Part shown: positions 8,406 to 18,200 of the stretch, piece after piece
Position numbering within the stretch: position 1 is the first letter of the stretch
Layout: every line of letters starts with the position of its first letter
Source: Vibrio crassostreae 9ZC13
Lineage (GTDB): Bacteria > Pseudomonadota > Gammaproteobacteria > Enterobacterales > Vibrionaceae
DNA length: 64,000 nucleotides
Direction: 5' to 3'
Assembly: GCF_000272045.2 (NCBI RefSeq)
Contig: NZ_AJYZ02000019.1
Span: 1-64,000, forward strand
Program-made: the position numbers and the translations under genes
Notes under the pieces: generated by a model
Told to the model about the DNA's origin: nothing
The model's database searches: none
What the model saw: only the letters and a program-made list of their open reading frames with translations

Positions 8406-10178
8406 TCATCCATTTAAGGATAACACCCAAGCCAAAGACGCCAGCGGTTTCAATTCAATATTAAAACTGCCAACACTGTTCTCAATGTCGAGCACTTGTT
8501 GCGCTATGCCTTCAATATATTCATTGAGTATGTAACGACCATCAACTAATTTGAGTTTTTGGATTACATCACTTGGAATCTTTAAGTGAATATTTTCAGT
8601 GGTATGTTGGCTGAAATTAGCTGCAACAATGGTTAGCTCTTGGTGGTCAGAGCGCAGAAATGCGTAGACTGAATCACTTAAGTTACAGCACTGGTGTAAG
8701 TCTTGGTAATCACCTGTTATCGATGAGTGCTCTAGCGAAAAGTTCATTACCTTTTGATAGAAGTGACGCAGCTGCTTTTCGTTTTCGTCTAATAGCCCGC
8801 CATCGAATGCGCCGTGGTTCATCCACTTTTGGTGTTGTGGGACTCCGATGTAGTCAAATATGGAAGTTCGTGAGGGCTGTCCAAAGCCTGCATTCTCCGC
8901 GCCCGGTTCGCCGACTTCTTGCCCAAAGTAGATCATGGTTGGAGAACTACTCAATAACGCGCTGACTAGCATTGCAGGCTTCGCTATATTTGGGTCACCT
9001 ACAAATTCAGGAGACGCGATGCGTTGCTCGTCATGGTTATCCAAGAAGTGCAGCATGTGATGTTCAATATCCATCATTTGATGTTGGATTTTGGGGATGA
9101 TAGCCGTGGAAGTATTGCCTAGCATGATGTCTTTTAGACCGTCGTACAGATCTACTTTGTCATAGAGGTAGTCCATTTTGCCTAAGTGGATATAGTCGCG
9201 ATATAAGTCCGGTTGGTACACCTCAGCCATTAAAAAGGCATCTTGGTTTTTCATCTTTATAGATGAATTAAGGTAGCTCCAAAATTCGACTGGAACCATC
9301 TCAGCCATATCGTAGCGAAACCCATCAACACCTTTATTCAACCAAAACAAGGCGATATCTCGGAATTTAGCCCAAGAGTTAGGCACATAAACAGATTCCC
9401 AGAAACGGAAATGATCCATGTAATTGCGTTGAGCATAGTCACTCGGTAGTTCAGGGAAGTCTTTTGAACCGTCTGGTCGCATGCCATAATTGATTTTCAC
9501 CGTTTCATACCAATCATCGAAACTAGGCTTGGCTAAACGTGAGCCGTTACCTGTCCATTTGGCGGGCGTCTCTATAAACGGGGAGTTTAGGTTGGGATGC
9601 TGTTCACCACCTAGCGGCGTAAAGGCGGGCTCTATGTCTGGCAATTCAAAGGTGCTGTTGGGAATGTAGTAGAAGTTATTGTCTTTGTGGTATTCCAGCG
9701 TTGTGTCATCTTGAGCGCCGAAGTCACTGACACCTTCTGGGTTGTTTAAGCCTTTATAATGACGCGCAACGTGATTCGGTACGATATCGATAATCACTTT
9801 TAAACCATTGTCGTGACTTCTTTTGATTAGTGCCTCGAACTCCTCTAGTCGGCATTCAGGGTTGTCTGCGAGATCTGGGTTTACGGAATAGTAGTCTTTG
9901 ACGGCATATGGTGATCCCGCACGGCCTTTTACCACGCTAGGGTGATCGTCTGAAATACCAAGGTGCTTGTAGTCATTGATGAGCGCATGATGTGGCACTC
10001 CGGTATACCAAATATGAGTCATACCGAGTTTGCGGATTTCAGACAGCGCTTTGTCGGTAAAATCACTGAACTTACCGACGCCATTTTGCTCGATTGTGCC
10101 CCATGGAACATGTTGGGTGTTTTTATTGCCAAATAAACGCGTAAAAACTTGGTAGATGGCGTACTTTTGGTTGTACAT
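8406..10178 (-). CDS. Cytoplasmic alpha-amylase (GH13)
   Basis: I place the start at the ATG at 10178, which follows AAAGGAAT at good spacing and gives a 590-residue protein beginning MYNQKYAIYQVFTRLFGN. An in-frame upstream ATG lacks a ribosome-binding site. There is no signal peptide, so the enzyme is probably cytoplasmic. All four GH13 regions are present: IIDIVPNHV (about 126), GFRYDMAEM with the nucleophile Asp (about 286), LMAEVYQP with the acid/base Glu (about 316) and LDNHDEQR (about 379). The C-terminal beta-domain is complete. It probably hydrolyses imported maltodextrins or glycogen. It lies upstream of pulA on the same strand with a 354-base gap, so separate promoters are likely. 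Specificity (alpha-amylase or another GH13 activity) is inferred from overall similarity. Confidence 0.82.
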   Translation of the reverse strand: MYNQKYAIYQVFTRLFGNKNTQHVPWGTIEQNGVGKFSDFTDKALSEIRKLGMTHIWYTGVPHHALINDYKHLGISDDHPSVVKGRAGSPYAVKDYYSVNPDLADNPECRLEEFEALIKRSHDNGLKVIIDIVPNHVARHYKGLNNPEGVSDFGAQDDTTLEYHKDNNFYYIPNSTFELPDIEPAFTPLGGEQHPNLNSPFIETPAKWTGNGSRLAKPSFDDWYETVKINYGMRPDGSKDFPELPSDYAQRNYMDHFRFWESVYVPNSWAKFRDIALFWLNKGVDGFRYDMAEMVPVEFWSYLNSSIKMKNQDAFLMAEVYQPDLYRDYIHLGKMDYLYDKVDLYDGLKDIMLGNTSTAIIPKIQHQMMDIEHHMLHFLDNHDEQRIASPEFVGDPNIAKPAMLVSALLSSSPTMIYFGQEVGEPGAENAGFGQPSRTSIFDYIGVPQHQKWMNHGAFDGGLLDENEKQLRHFYQKVMNFSLEHSSITGDYQDLHQCCNLSDSVYAFLRSDHQELTIVAANFSQHTTENIHLKIPSDVIQKLKLVDGRYILNEYIEGIAQQVLDIENSVGSFNIELKPLASLAWVLSLNG

Positions 10179-10268
10179 ATTTATAATTCCTTTAACTTCC
10201 ATCATGTTATGTAGGGATGAAAGGGCTTGTTTATTCTTTGCAGGCTAACCGAATTACAATATGCCTTA

Positions 10269-10279
10269 CTCATCCTTAT
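10269..10279 (-). promoter_or_regulatory. MalT-box-like 11-mer upstream of the amylase
   Basis: On the minus strand this reads ATAAGGATGAG, with the GGATGA core. It lies about 91 bases upstream of the amylase start. The identical 11-mer forms both arms of the palindrome upstream of pulA, so the two genes may be co-regulated. Confidence 0.42.
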
Positions 10280-10334
10280 CAAAATCTACAGGGCGTAATT
10301 GCTACAGTATGTGAGCTGTTGCTCAAAAGGAGTC

Positions 10335-10724
10335 ATGTTGTCTTCATCTATTCAAATCGTTATCACTTATTTGGTTCTGGTGGCGGTGTCTGTGTTGTTT
10401 GCGGAAAGTTCTAAAGCGCTGTTGGTGTGGTATTTGGTTATCGGTTTCGTGACGTTTTTTGTGTACGCGAAGGACAAGCGAGCAGCGATCAATGGCAATT
10501 GGCGTGTGCCAGAGAAAACTCTGCATATTTTTTCTGTTGCTGGTGGCTGGCTAGGGGCGTTGATTGCTCAAGATAAGCTGCGTCATAAAACGCAGAAGCA
10601 GCCGTTCAGAGCCATATATTGGGTGACAGTGGCAGTGAATGTTGCGGCGTTTGTGTGGACGTTAACGCCGAGCGGGCAGACGATGTTTGGTCGTTGGCTT
10701 AGTGAACTTGTGGGTTATTTATAA
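10335..10724 (+). CDS. DUF1294 family membrane protein
   Basis: This is a 129-residue protein with three or four membrane segments. It carries the DUF1294 pattern: YAKDKRAAINGNWRVPEKTL, then GGWLGALIAQ and RHKTQKQPFR. Function is unknown for the family. Some members are fused to a cold-shock domain, but this one is the membrane part alone. The ATG at 10335 lies only two bases after AAGGAG, so the TTG at 10338 might be the actual start, changing the protein by one residue. It is divergent from the amylase gene and shares the intergenic region containing the MalT-like element. Confidence 0.78.
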   Translation: MLSSSIQIVITYLVLVAVSVLFAESSKALLVWYLVIGFVTFFVYAKDKRAAINGNWRVPEKTLHIFSVAGGWLGALIAQDKLRHKTQKQPFRAIYWVTVAVNVAAFVWTLTPSGQTMFGRWLSELVGYL

Positions 10725-10730
10725 AGAGAA

Positions 10731-10760
10731 TAACGGTTAGCACAGGAGTACCAACCGTTA
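10731..10760. terminator. Hairpin between DUF1294 gene and lysE-type gene
   Basis: The 8-bp arms TAACGGTT and AACCGTTA are separated by 14 bases between two convergent genes. The T-run is weak, so termination is plausible but not certain. Confidence 0.45.
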
Positions 10761-10779
10761 AAATACAGAAGTTATTCGA

Positions 10780-11364
10780 CTAGAGCATCGGAATGGTCGA
10801 TGCTAGAAGCAAGCCAGCCATACCGTAGTTGAAGCTTTTAATGCGGACTGGTGTTGTTAACCAGTGTTGTAGTTGCTTGCCTGCTGCCGTCCAGAAGGTC
10901 ACAGAAGGCAAGTTGGCTAGCGTGAAGATACCTGCGATGATTGCAAGCTCCCACCATGAACTGCCGCTGCTATAAACTGAAATCGCAGTCAGCGCCATTG
11001 ACCAACCTTTAGGGTTCACCCACTGAAAACTGGCAGCGCCGAGGAAGGTCATTGGTTTAAAAGCTTCAGTACTTTTCGCTTTGCCGCTCAATGCTATCTT
11101 GATTGCAAGGTACACGAGGTAAGCAAGGCTCAGGTATTTCAGTATTTGGTGAGTAACTGGGTACGCGTTGAAAATGCCCATTAAACCGAAGCCAACCAGC
11201 AGCAACATGGCTGCAAACCCTAGAGCAATGCCAAGCATGTGTGGAATAGTACGGGCAAAGCCAACATTTGCTCCTGATGTCATGAGCATGATGTTATTTG
11301 GACCTGGTGTGAAGGTCGAGACGAACGCAAACAAGGCAAGTGCGCTAAGTTGTTCTAAAGGCAT
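10780..11364 (-). CDS. LysE/RhtB family amino-acid exporter
   Basis: This encodes 194 residues from the ATG at 11364, preceded by GGAG. The longer upstream frame has no signal of translation. The protein is almost entirely membrane segments. The N-terminal FVSTFTPGPNNIMLMTSGAN is the LysE/RhtB signature (TPGPN), followed by Gly-rich helices and the mid-protein FLGAASFQWVNPKGW. These are inner-membrane exporters of amino acids or their analogues, and the substrate cannot be read from sequence. The gene is divergent from an AsnC/Lrp-type regulator 140 bases away, the usual arrangement when the regulator controls the exporter. Confidence 0.85.
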   Translation of the reverse strand: MPLEQLSALALFAFVSTFTPGPNNIMLMTSGANVGFARTIPHMLGIALGFAAMLLLVGFGLMGIFNAYPVTHQILKYLSLAYLVYLAIKIALSGKAKSTEAFKPMTFLGAASFQWVNPKGWSMALTAISVYSSGSSWWELAIIAGIFTLANLPSVTFWTAAGKQLQHWLTTPVRIKSFNYGMAGLLLASTIPML

Positions 11365-11504
11365 TATGGTTCTCCAGCAAAAAATGAACGAAGTGACTGA
11401 CCGGTCATGACTTTCACGTGTTGAGAAACATAGTAGGTGGAAAGTGAGGCAATTATGTGCTTTTATTTCCTCTATTATCACTAAATGCACAATAATAAGT
11501 ACTT

Positions 11505-11945
11505 ATGGATAGGTTTGACGAAAGGATATTGCAAGAGCTTAAATTGGACGGCAGAATCTCCAACATTGAGCTTTCAGAACGGATTGGCTTGTCGGCTTCT
11601 GCGACCTTAAGGCGAGTACAAGATCTCGAGCGTAAAGGGATCATTCAAGGTTACCGTGCAGTTCTGGATAATGGCCTGATGGGCGTTGGCTTTATTGCTT
11701 ACGTTTCGATTGGTTTATCGAGCCACAGCAAAGCGGCTCAACTAGAGTTTGAACAGCATGTCAGTATGGAAAAAGAGGTGGTGGAGTGCCACAACATTAC
11801 CGGTGCCAACGAGTACTTGCTAAGGGTAGAAACCAAAGATCTACCGGGCTATAAGAAGTTTCATGCCGATGTGCTTGGGGAATGTGCTCAGGTGCAATCT
11901 ATTACGACTATGGTTGTGATGGATACCCCTAAAGACGAACGCTAG
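11505..11945 (+). CDS. AsnC/Lrp family transcriptional regulator
   Basis: This 146-residue protein has the standard family layout: an N-terminal helix-turn-helix (MDRFDERILQELKLDGRIS, then LSERIGLSASATLRRVQDLE) and a C-terminal ligand-binding domain (about 65-140, with HNITGANEYLLRVE). Such regulators sense amino acids and often control exporters divergently transcribed beside them, here the LysE-type gene. The effector is unknown. A LysR-type gene begins 26 bases downstream on the same strand and may be co-transcribed. Confidence 0.87.
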   Translation: MDRFDERILQELKLDGRISNIELSERIGLSASATLRRVQDLERKGIIQGYRAVLDNGLMGVGFIAYVSIGLSSHSKAAQLEFEQHVSMEKEVVECHNITGANEYLLRVETKDLPGYKKFHADVLGECAQVQSITTMVVMDTPKDER

Positions 11946-11971
11946 TCGAGTTTTATTTCAGGAGAGGCGCA

Positions 11972-12901
11972 GTGCCAAATACTAATCAGTTGTTATTGTT
12001 CTTAGATGTGGTTCAACAAGGGTCGTTTACCAAAGCGGCAACCTTACATGATATGGACAACTCATCACTCTCTAAACAGATCAAAAAGCTCGAGCAAGAT
12101 TTAGGTGTTCAGCTGCTGAACCGCTCTACACGCTCGTTTTCGTTGACGTCGGCAGGGGAAGATATTCTCGCACAAACCTATGTACTGAAAGACACCATCA
12201 ATCAGATTCAAGGCATTGCAGATTCATACCAGTCAGAGCCAAAAGGCGTGCTACGAATTACTTCACCGATCTATTTTGGGCAGCAATATTTGCAACCTAT
12301 CATCACTCAGTTCATGAGAAAGTACCCAGATGTTCAGATCGTACTTTCACTAGACGATAAGATCGCCAATATCATTGCAGGGCAGTTTGATATCGCGTTT
12401 CGCTTCAGTAAGCTTGTTGAATCGAATTTGATTGCGAAGAAGATTGCCGACAGTAATTTCATGTTGGTCGCGTCAAACGATTTTGTGAAGCAGCACGGTG
12501 AACCGAAAACGCCACAAGATCTACTCGCTCTACCTGCGGTGATTTATACCAATGGTGATATGACGGTCGACCATCTGCGCATTAGTGAAGAGCCGGGAGG
12601 TAATACCTTCCAGAGCCTAACGATTCGTGGCAACTATAAGGTGAGTGATGTTCGTACTATGGTGTCTTGTGTGAAAGATGGTCTAGGTTATGGCTTCCTT
12701 GATCAATCAAACCTGTATGCCTCAATGAAAGAACTTGGCTTGGTCACTTTACTGCCGGATTATCCGATCTCTACGATTGATACCGCAATCTACGCTGTGT
12801 ATCCGCACCGTAAGCAAACCAAACTAGTCAAAGAATTCATCACTACGGTTCAAGACTATATTGGCTCTCCGACCATTTGGGAAAAGATGCAGCAAGATTA
12901 G
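11972..12901 (+). CDS. LysR family transcriptional regulator
   Basis: This 309-residue protein starts at a GTG preceded by GGAGAGG. The N-terminal winged helix-turn-helix is clear (FLDVVQQGSFTKAATLHDMD, then SLSKQIKKLEQDLGVQLLNR, residues about 8-60), followed by a linker helix and a substrate-binding domain with PIYFGQQYLQPII and SCVKDGLGYGFLD. The target genes and effector are not evident. It follows the AsnC-type gene closely. The neighbouring tsd/ttr island is on the other side of a strong terminator, so direct involvement there is not indicated. Confidence 0.85.
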   Translation: MPNTNQLLLFLDVVQQGSFTKAATLHDMDNSSLSKQIKKLEQDLGVQLLNRSTRSFSLTSAGEDILAQTYVLKDTINQIQGIADSYQSEPKGVLRITSPIYFGQQYLQPIITQFMRKYPDVQIVLSLDDKIANIIAGQFDIAFRFSKLVESNLIAKKIADSNFMLVASNDFVKQHGEPKTPQDLLALPAVIYTNGDMTVDHLRISEEPGGNTFQSLTIRGNYKVSDVRTMVSCVKDGLGYGFLDQSNLYASMKELGLVTLLPDYPISTIDTAIYAVYPHRKQTKLVKEFITTVQDYIGSPTIWEKMQQD

Positions 12902-12925
12902 CTGAATCTCTAATCGTTCAAACAT

Positions 12926-12965
12926 AAAAAAGGAGCCAGAACGTCGAACGATCTGGCTCCTTTTT
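12926..12965. terminator. Bidirectional terminator between lysR-type gene and tsdA
   Basis: A 9-bp stem (GGAGCCAGA with TCTGGCTCC) is flanked by A-runs on the left and T-runs on the right. It can terminate both the LysR-type gene and the tsdBA transcript. Confidence 0.9.
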
Positions 12966-13041
12966 ATTCCTCCGGCTATAGCTGATTTACAATGTAAAGC
13001 TTAGCTATATCTGGCGTGAATGGCTCTTTTACTAATGTCTA

Positions 13042-14103
13042 TCAATGCTCATGAATCACTTCTTTACCACTTGGGTAGGCTTTTGAACCCAGTACATTAC
13101 CGTCGACTTCTTTACCATAGTAACCTTGGTGGTTGTGGTAGCGCTTAGCATTGCTAGCAACATCACCTTTGTATCGAGGATCTTGTGGGCGTTCATGACT
13201 ATTCACAAATGCAGCCACATCCCATGCATCTTGAATCGAAAGTTGCTGGCTCTTTCCAAGCGGCATGTTTTCATAGATGAAATAGGCAGCGGTGTTCACC
13301 CGGTGCATACCCGCGCCCCAGTTATACGCGTTTTCGCCCCACAATGGTGGAAAGTATGAACGTCCGTCAGCCCCTTTAATACCTTCACCATTTTGACCAT
13401 GACAGGTTTGGCAGTTGGTTTGGTAAACCTTTTCACCACGCGCTATCGATGGCTCTTGTTCAGGATTATCAATCTTAGGATAGCCACGCCCTGCCAACTT
13501 ACTGCGGCCATCGATTGGGTATTTGCTTAACAGCTCTTCAGGGAGAGGGAAGCTTTCCGCTTTACCACCGACTTGTAAGTCGGCATCGCTAATCTCAGGA
13601 ACGGGTGTATCTTGCATGCCGTTCTTGTCTAAGATGCCGCCCATCGCCAGCCAGTATGAATACGCCGTCAGTGCGACCATCTCTTTTGAACCCTCAGCCG
13701 GTGGCAGACCATTCATTGAGTAGGTGAAGCAACCTTGGATACGTTCTGCGTAGCTGTTTACCTTGTCATTCTTAGAACGATACGCAGGGTAGGCCATGTA
13801 CGCACCCCAAAGAGGGGCAGCGTTAGGCTTCATGCCCGCTTGCATGTGGCAGTTGACACAGTTTTGTTCATTGCCGACGAACGTACCACGCATCTGTTGT
13901 GAATCGACAAACAGGGAATAGCCCAGTTTTACTTTGTCACCAAATTCCCCATCAGGAATATCTACCAAGTCGCGTGGCACCAGATATTTATTATCTTGTG
14001 GTTTTTCAACGGCGGGCAGTTCGGTTTGGCGATCTGGCAACTCTGCTTCGGCATAAGCGATTCCAGAGGCAAGGGTTGCGGTAATTAGAAGTAATGTTTT
14101 CAT
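13042..14103 (-). CDS. tsdA: Diheme c-type cytochrome, thiosulfate dehydrogenase TsdA type
   Basis: This 353-residue protein has a Sec signal peptide (MKTLLLITATLASGIAYA). Two heme c sites are visible: CVNCH at 82-86 and CQTCH at 231-235. RIQGCFTYSMNG with Cys125 sits where TsdA enzymes carry the unusual cysteine axial ligand of the active-site heme. ENMPLGK (Met280) is the probable ligand of the second heme. TsdA enzymes interconvert thiosulfate and tetrathionate in the periplasm, and the preferred direction varies between organisms. The gene lies 9 bases after a second diheme cytochrome gene and downstream of the tetrathionate reductase operon, which fits the substrate. Identification as TsdA rests on the Cys motif and context. 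Confidence 0.82.
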   Translation of the reverse strand: MKTLLLITATLASGIAYAEAELPDRQTELPAVEKPQDNKYLVPRDLVDIPDGEFGDKVKLGYSLFVDSQQMRGTFVGNEQNCVNCHMQAGMKPNAAPLWGAYMAYPAYRSKNDKVNSYAERIQGCFTYSMNGLPPAEGSKEMVALTAYSYWLAMGGILDKNGMQDTPVPEISDADLQVGGKAESFPLPEELLSKYPIDGRSKLAGRGYPKIDNPEQEPSIARGEKVYQTNCQTCHGQNGEGIKGADGRSYFPPLWGENAYNWGAGMHRVNTAAYFIYENMPLGKSQQLSIQDAWDVAAFVNSHERPQDPRYKGDVASNAKRYHNHQGYYGKEVDGNVLGSKAYPSGKEVIHEH

Positions 14104-14112
14104 GCGAGCCCT

Positions 14113-14754
14113 TTAGTATCGGAAAGAGGCGAAGTAGTAAGACAGGTTTTTGATCTCATCGTCGGTTAACTTGCCCGCGATATTACCCATCATGTTCAAA
14201 TCATCACCCTTACGAGTGCCATTTTTCCAGGCGTTGAGCTGAGTTTGAATGTAGTCGGCATGCTGGCTTGCTAGGCGCGGGAATTTGTCCACGCCCATAC
14301 CGCTTGGCCCATGACAGGTTGCACAGGCTGGAATGTTTCTATCCCAATCGCCTTGGAATACAAGTTTACGATAGGGGTTATCGATATCAGCCTGTGAGCC
14401 GCGCTGCTCTAAATCGGTAAATTCGTATGAAGGTAGTGATGCAAAGTATTCTGCGACCTCACGACGAACAGCGGGATCAGATACACCGTCAGCCATTCCC
14501 TTCATGATCGCGCTTTGACGCTCACCACTTGAGAACAGAACCAGTTGATGTTCTAGATAGTCAGCATTGAGCCCTGCAAGCATAGGGGCAATGTTGGGCA
14601 TGCCTTTACCGTCGGCTTGATGGCAGCCGCTACAAGTTTCTGCGGCTTCTGGCATTGGATTGGGTGCTGCTTGTGCAAAAGCGGATAAAGAAAGGCTTCC
14701 TAGAGCAGCGATGCAAAGCGTTAGAGTTTGAGTTTTAATTGTCAGCTTAGTCAT
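14113..14754 (-). CDS. tsdB: Diheme cytochrome c, TsdB/cytochrome c4-like
   Basis: This 213-residue protein has a signal peptide (ending SLSAFAQA) and two similar cytochrome c domains, each with one heme site: CSGCH (41-45) and CATCH (144-148). The repeated pattern (GLNADYLEHQLVLFSSGERQ and SQHADYIQTQLNAWKNGTRK) shows an internal duplication typical of cytochrome c4 and TsdB. TsdB is known as an electron partner for TsdA. It is the first gene of the tsdBA unit. An 18-bp palindrome identical to one upstream of ttrB lies 57 bases before its start codon. Confidence 0.8.
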   Translation of the reverse strand: MTKLTIKTQTLTLCIAALGSLSLSAFAQAAPNPMPEAAETCSGCHQADGKGMPNIAPMLAGLNADYLEHQLVLFSSGERQSAIMKGMADGVSDPAVRREVAEYFASLPSYEFTDLEQRGSQADIDNPYRKLVFQGDWDRNIPACATCHGPSGMGVDKFPRLASQHADYIQTQLNAWKNGTRKGDDLNMMGNIAGKLTDDEIKNLSYYFASFRY

Positions 14755-14810
14755 GAGGCGTCGCTATTGGTTGTAATGCACGCATTTTCGACATAATTGG
14801 TTGTTCGCGC

Positions 14811-14828
14811 TATTGTGGATTTCCACAT
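14811..14828. promoter_or_regulatory. Shared palindromic operator, tsdBA copy
   Basis: TATTGTGGATTTCCACAT contains the perfect 14-bp palindrome TGTGGATTTCCACA. The identical 18 bases occur at 20435-20452, upstream of ttrB. The distance to the start codon is 57 bases here and 66 there. The likely ligand is the response regulator TtrR, encoded in the same cluster. Confidence 0.7.
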
Positions 14829-15077
14829 TAATTCACTTGGAACTTGAGGTGAGTCTCACATTAATAACCTCAGTTACCATAATGGTATTGATGTGAACTT
14901 CTATAGGTTGATCCAACTGCCGTTTATGAAATGCAAGGGAACTGCCATGTTCGCCTCGGTATAACTGCTTGTTAAGGCTCTTTTATGGCACCGATTGTAT
15001 AAGCATAGCTGCTTTATGGATGCGGGCTAAAAAAGTTGTGGTGAAATGAAGATTACCTAATGGCTTTGGGTTGATTA

Positions 15078-15167
15078 CTCTATCTAGAGCGGATGCTTTA
15101 TCTAGATTGGGTACTTTATGTAGATTGGACGTTTATCCAAATAGGCTGCTTTTCTAGATCAAGGGGA
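15078..15167. repeat. Five degenerate 18-bp tandem repeats
   Basis: Five consecutive 18-bp units start at 15078, 15096, 15114, 15132 and 15150. Units two and three are the most alike (CTTTATCTAGATTGGGTA and CTTTATGTAGATTGGACG). They fill the gap between the ttrA terminator and the tsdB promoter region. Several contain TCTAGA-like sequence. No function is known. Confidence 0.65.
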
Positions 15168-15169
15168 CG

Positions 15170-15204
15170 AAAAAGCAGAGCAACCTCGAATGACGAAGTT
15201 GCCC
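15170..15204 (-). terminator. Terminator of ttrBCA
   Basis: On the minus strand GGCAACTTCG pairs with CGAGGTTGCT (two mismatches), followed by CTGCTTTTT. It lies about 80 bases after the ttrA stop codon and separates ttrBCA from tsdBA. Confidence 0.75.
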
Positions 15205-15280
15205 TGTTGTGTTCTAATCTGCAAATCAGATAAGGAAGTGTTTTGAATCAGTGATTAAGTTATAGCTTGCTGAGTTTAAG

Positions 15281-18200
15281 CTAGACCTTGTAGATCTTAG
15301 CCGGAAGCGCTTGTCTGGCTGCTGCTCCTACAACCCAATCTAACATGACGCCTTTGCCTTCTCTCGTCGGGTCAATCAAGCCTATATCATTGATGTTAAC
15401 GCCATCGTTCGACTTCATCTTCACTGGTTGTTGTGCGTCACCAATCCAGTGTGCGCGTTCACCGAGCTCTTTGTGTCCAAAGCCGTGTTCAAAGCCTAAT
15501 GTTCCCGGTTTGATGCCATCAATCACCATCGCCAACGCATGTGTGGTTGAGCTCGGTGTTTCAATCGCAAATACGTCACCTGTTTTGATACCCGCAGAAG
15601 AGGCGTCTTGCGGGTGGATGTAAACCGGATTTACCCCCTTGATAGATTCCAAGCGTGGTGACAAATTCGATACCGCACTGTGAATGTTGGACTTAAAGTT
15701 GGTTAGGGTGAACGGCCACTCTTTTGCTGGGAACTGCTCTGCCAAAGGTGTGCCGTCTGCAAGCTTTTGTGGATACCATGTCGGGCAACCCATGTACTGC
15801 TCACCACTGATGGTGTTGCGAGAAGTACCGAGCTTTTCATTCCAGATTGCCAAAGGTTTGGTCCATTTGTACTTCATGGTTTCATTGGTGTAGGCATTGG
15901 TTGCGTCTTCAAAACGACCGCCACGCGCAAAAATGTACGCTACTTTGAGCATCTCTTCAGGCTTGAGCGTTTTGTTCATCACAGGCACTAGGCGCTCAAG
16001 ACCAGACCAAACAATATCTTCCGCATCCACATTCGGCACGCCACCTTTTACGAACGCTAAGTTAGCAGCCGAGCGCAGGTAGAAGTCTTCAGCGCTATGA
16101 ATACCGTGCCAGTTACCTTGATTGTCTTTGATTACGTTGTCGCCGAAGCCACCTAGGCCAAGCGTTTTCGCTAGATCAATAAAGAAGTTCTCTAGGTTGA
16201 TGGCACGTCCGTCTTGAGTGCGGGAAGTTTTAGGCTCAACAATCGGCCAACGAGCGGTGATCGCTTTGGTCGCGACACCATGCCAAGGTGTTGCCATGCC
16301 CCAGCTCTCGTAGGTCACTGTGTCTGGCACTAGGTAATCCGATAAGGCAGTCGTTTCATTGATAAAGGCATCGATAGACACGATCAAGCCAAGCTGTTTG
16401 GGATCTTTAAGCTTCTCGCCTAGCAGGTTGTCTAAGCCTGGGACACCATATAGTGGGTTCGCCATGTGGTTGATCCACGCTTTTGCACGGTAAGGGTAAC
16501 CGTCAATCGCAGCTGATAAGTGCTCAGTTAAAAGCGGAGCTGATATTGGGTACCACGGCGCGCGGGTCGGGTAAGGTGACTCGCCTGCGGCAACGCGACG
16601 TTTGTATTCGCTAGTTTTTTGATACGGGAACTTGCTGCGGGACAAGAATACACCTTGAGGCTTAGTCTTACCTTTAAACTTGGTAAAGTCGTAACGTGGA
16701 CCAGCAACCGAAGTCGGGTAGCCGCCCGCTTTCGCCATCGCACCGCCTTTCGCGTTGATGTTACCGATCAGCGCGTTCAGCATCAGAATAGAGAACGAGT
16801 TGTAGAAGCCGTTGGTGTGCATGTTTCCACCGTGAGTATCCACGACTGCTTTTGTACCGTAACTGGTGAAGCGTTTTGCCAGTGCAATAATCTGGTCTTG
16901 TGGGATCTCACACTGCTCACTGTAGTAAGCAAGGTCGTATTTGAAGGCTTCTTCTTTCAATCTTTGCAGAGAAGATTTAACGCGAACAGTCTGACCATCG
17001 ATTTCTACATCTTGATCGACGAACAGAGCCGCTTCATTCACCTGAATATGCGATGATAATAGTGACGTTGTCATATTGAGTGCGATGAATCCGTCATCGT
17101 CAGACATCGGTTCGCCTGTTTCTAGCAACCCTATATCCGATGCACGAAGCATACGCCCATTTTGTGGGTGCGACTCGTCACTGATCACAAGGTGAGATGC
17201 ATTACACCAGTGTGTGGTGCCTGCTTGCTTCATCGCTTGCGCACTTGGGCGAGACAAGAAGTCGTGATTGTAGCGCTGGTTGTCGATGATCCATTGGATC
17301 ATGCCAAGAACTAATGCTGAATCGGTGCCCGGTTTGATCGGTAGCCAGTTATTGCGATCGCCCGCCGCAAGGCTTGACGATCCTGCCGGAAGGCTTGGAG
17401 TCACAATGGTGTAGCTCAGTTTTCCGTTGGTACGAGCCTCAGCCAATTGTCTCGCTTGGCGCTTAAACGGGTTACCCGCTTGAGCTGGAGACATGCCGAT
17501 GAAAAGAATGAACTCTGCGTTGTTGAAGTCGGGTTTTAGGTGCGAGAACTTGTCTAGATCGTTCATGATCGCGCCAGAACCTGCACGGAATGCGTAGCCA
17601 CAGTAAGAGCCGTGGTGACCGAAGTTTCGTGTACCATAGCTGTTGAATGCAAAGCGCTTCAAGATGTCATCACGGCCTTCATTACCAGCATTCGTCACCA
17701 ACAATTGGTTGGCTTTGGGACCGTATTCAGGGTTGTTTGGATCAAGTGGTGTTTCGATATCGCGAATCGATCGTAAGCCCTCAACTTTACCTTCACCGAA
17801 TAAGTCACCACCCTCGGTGATCTCAGAGATAAGTTGTTCGTAGCTGATCGGCTCCCACTTGCCTTCACCTCGTTTACCAACACGTTTTAACGGTTGAGTG
17901 ATTCGGTATGGGCTGTTTTGAATCTCCAACATGCCGTTACCACGGGCACAGGCTGTCGAGCGGTTATTGATGCCTGACTCACCAGACAAGCCAATGTAGG
18001 CGTCTTTTACCGGTGTTTTGAACGGGATCTGCTGATCACTTGATAGTGGGTGATACGGATTACCTGAGATACGCAAGATCTCGTCATTGCGATTATCGAT
18101 ACGTACACGCAAGCCACACAGTGTCCAGCAACCAAAACACATTGATGGTGCAACGCGTTGGTTTGGATTCGGCGAGATCTTACCTTGCTCATCGACACTG

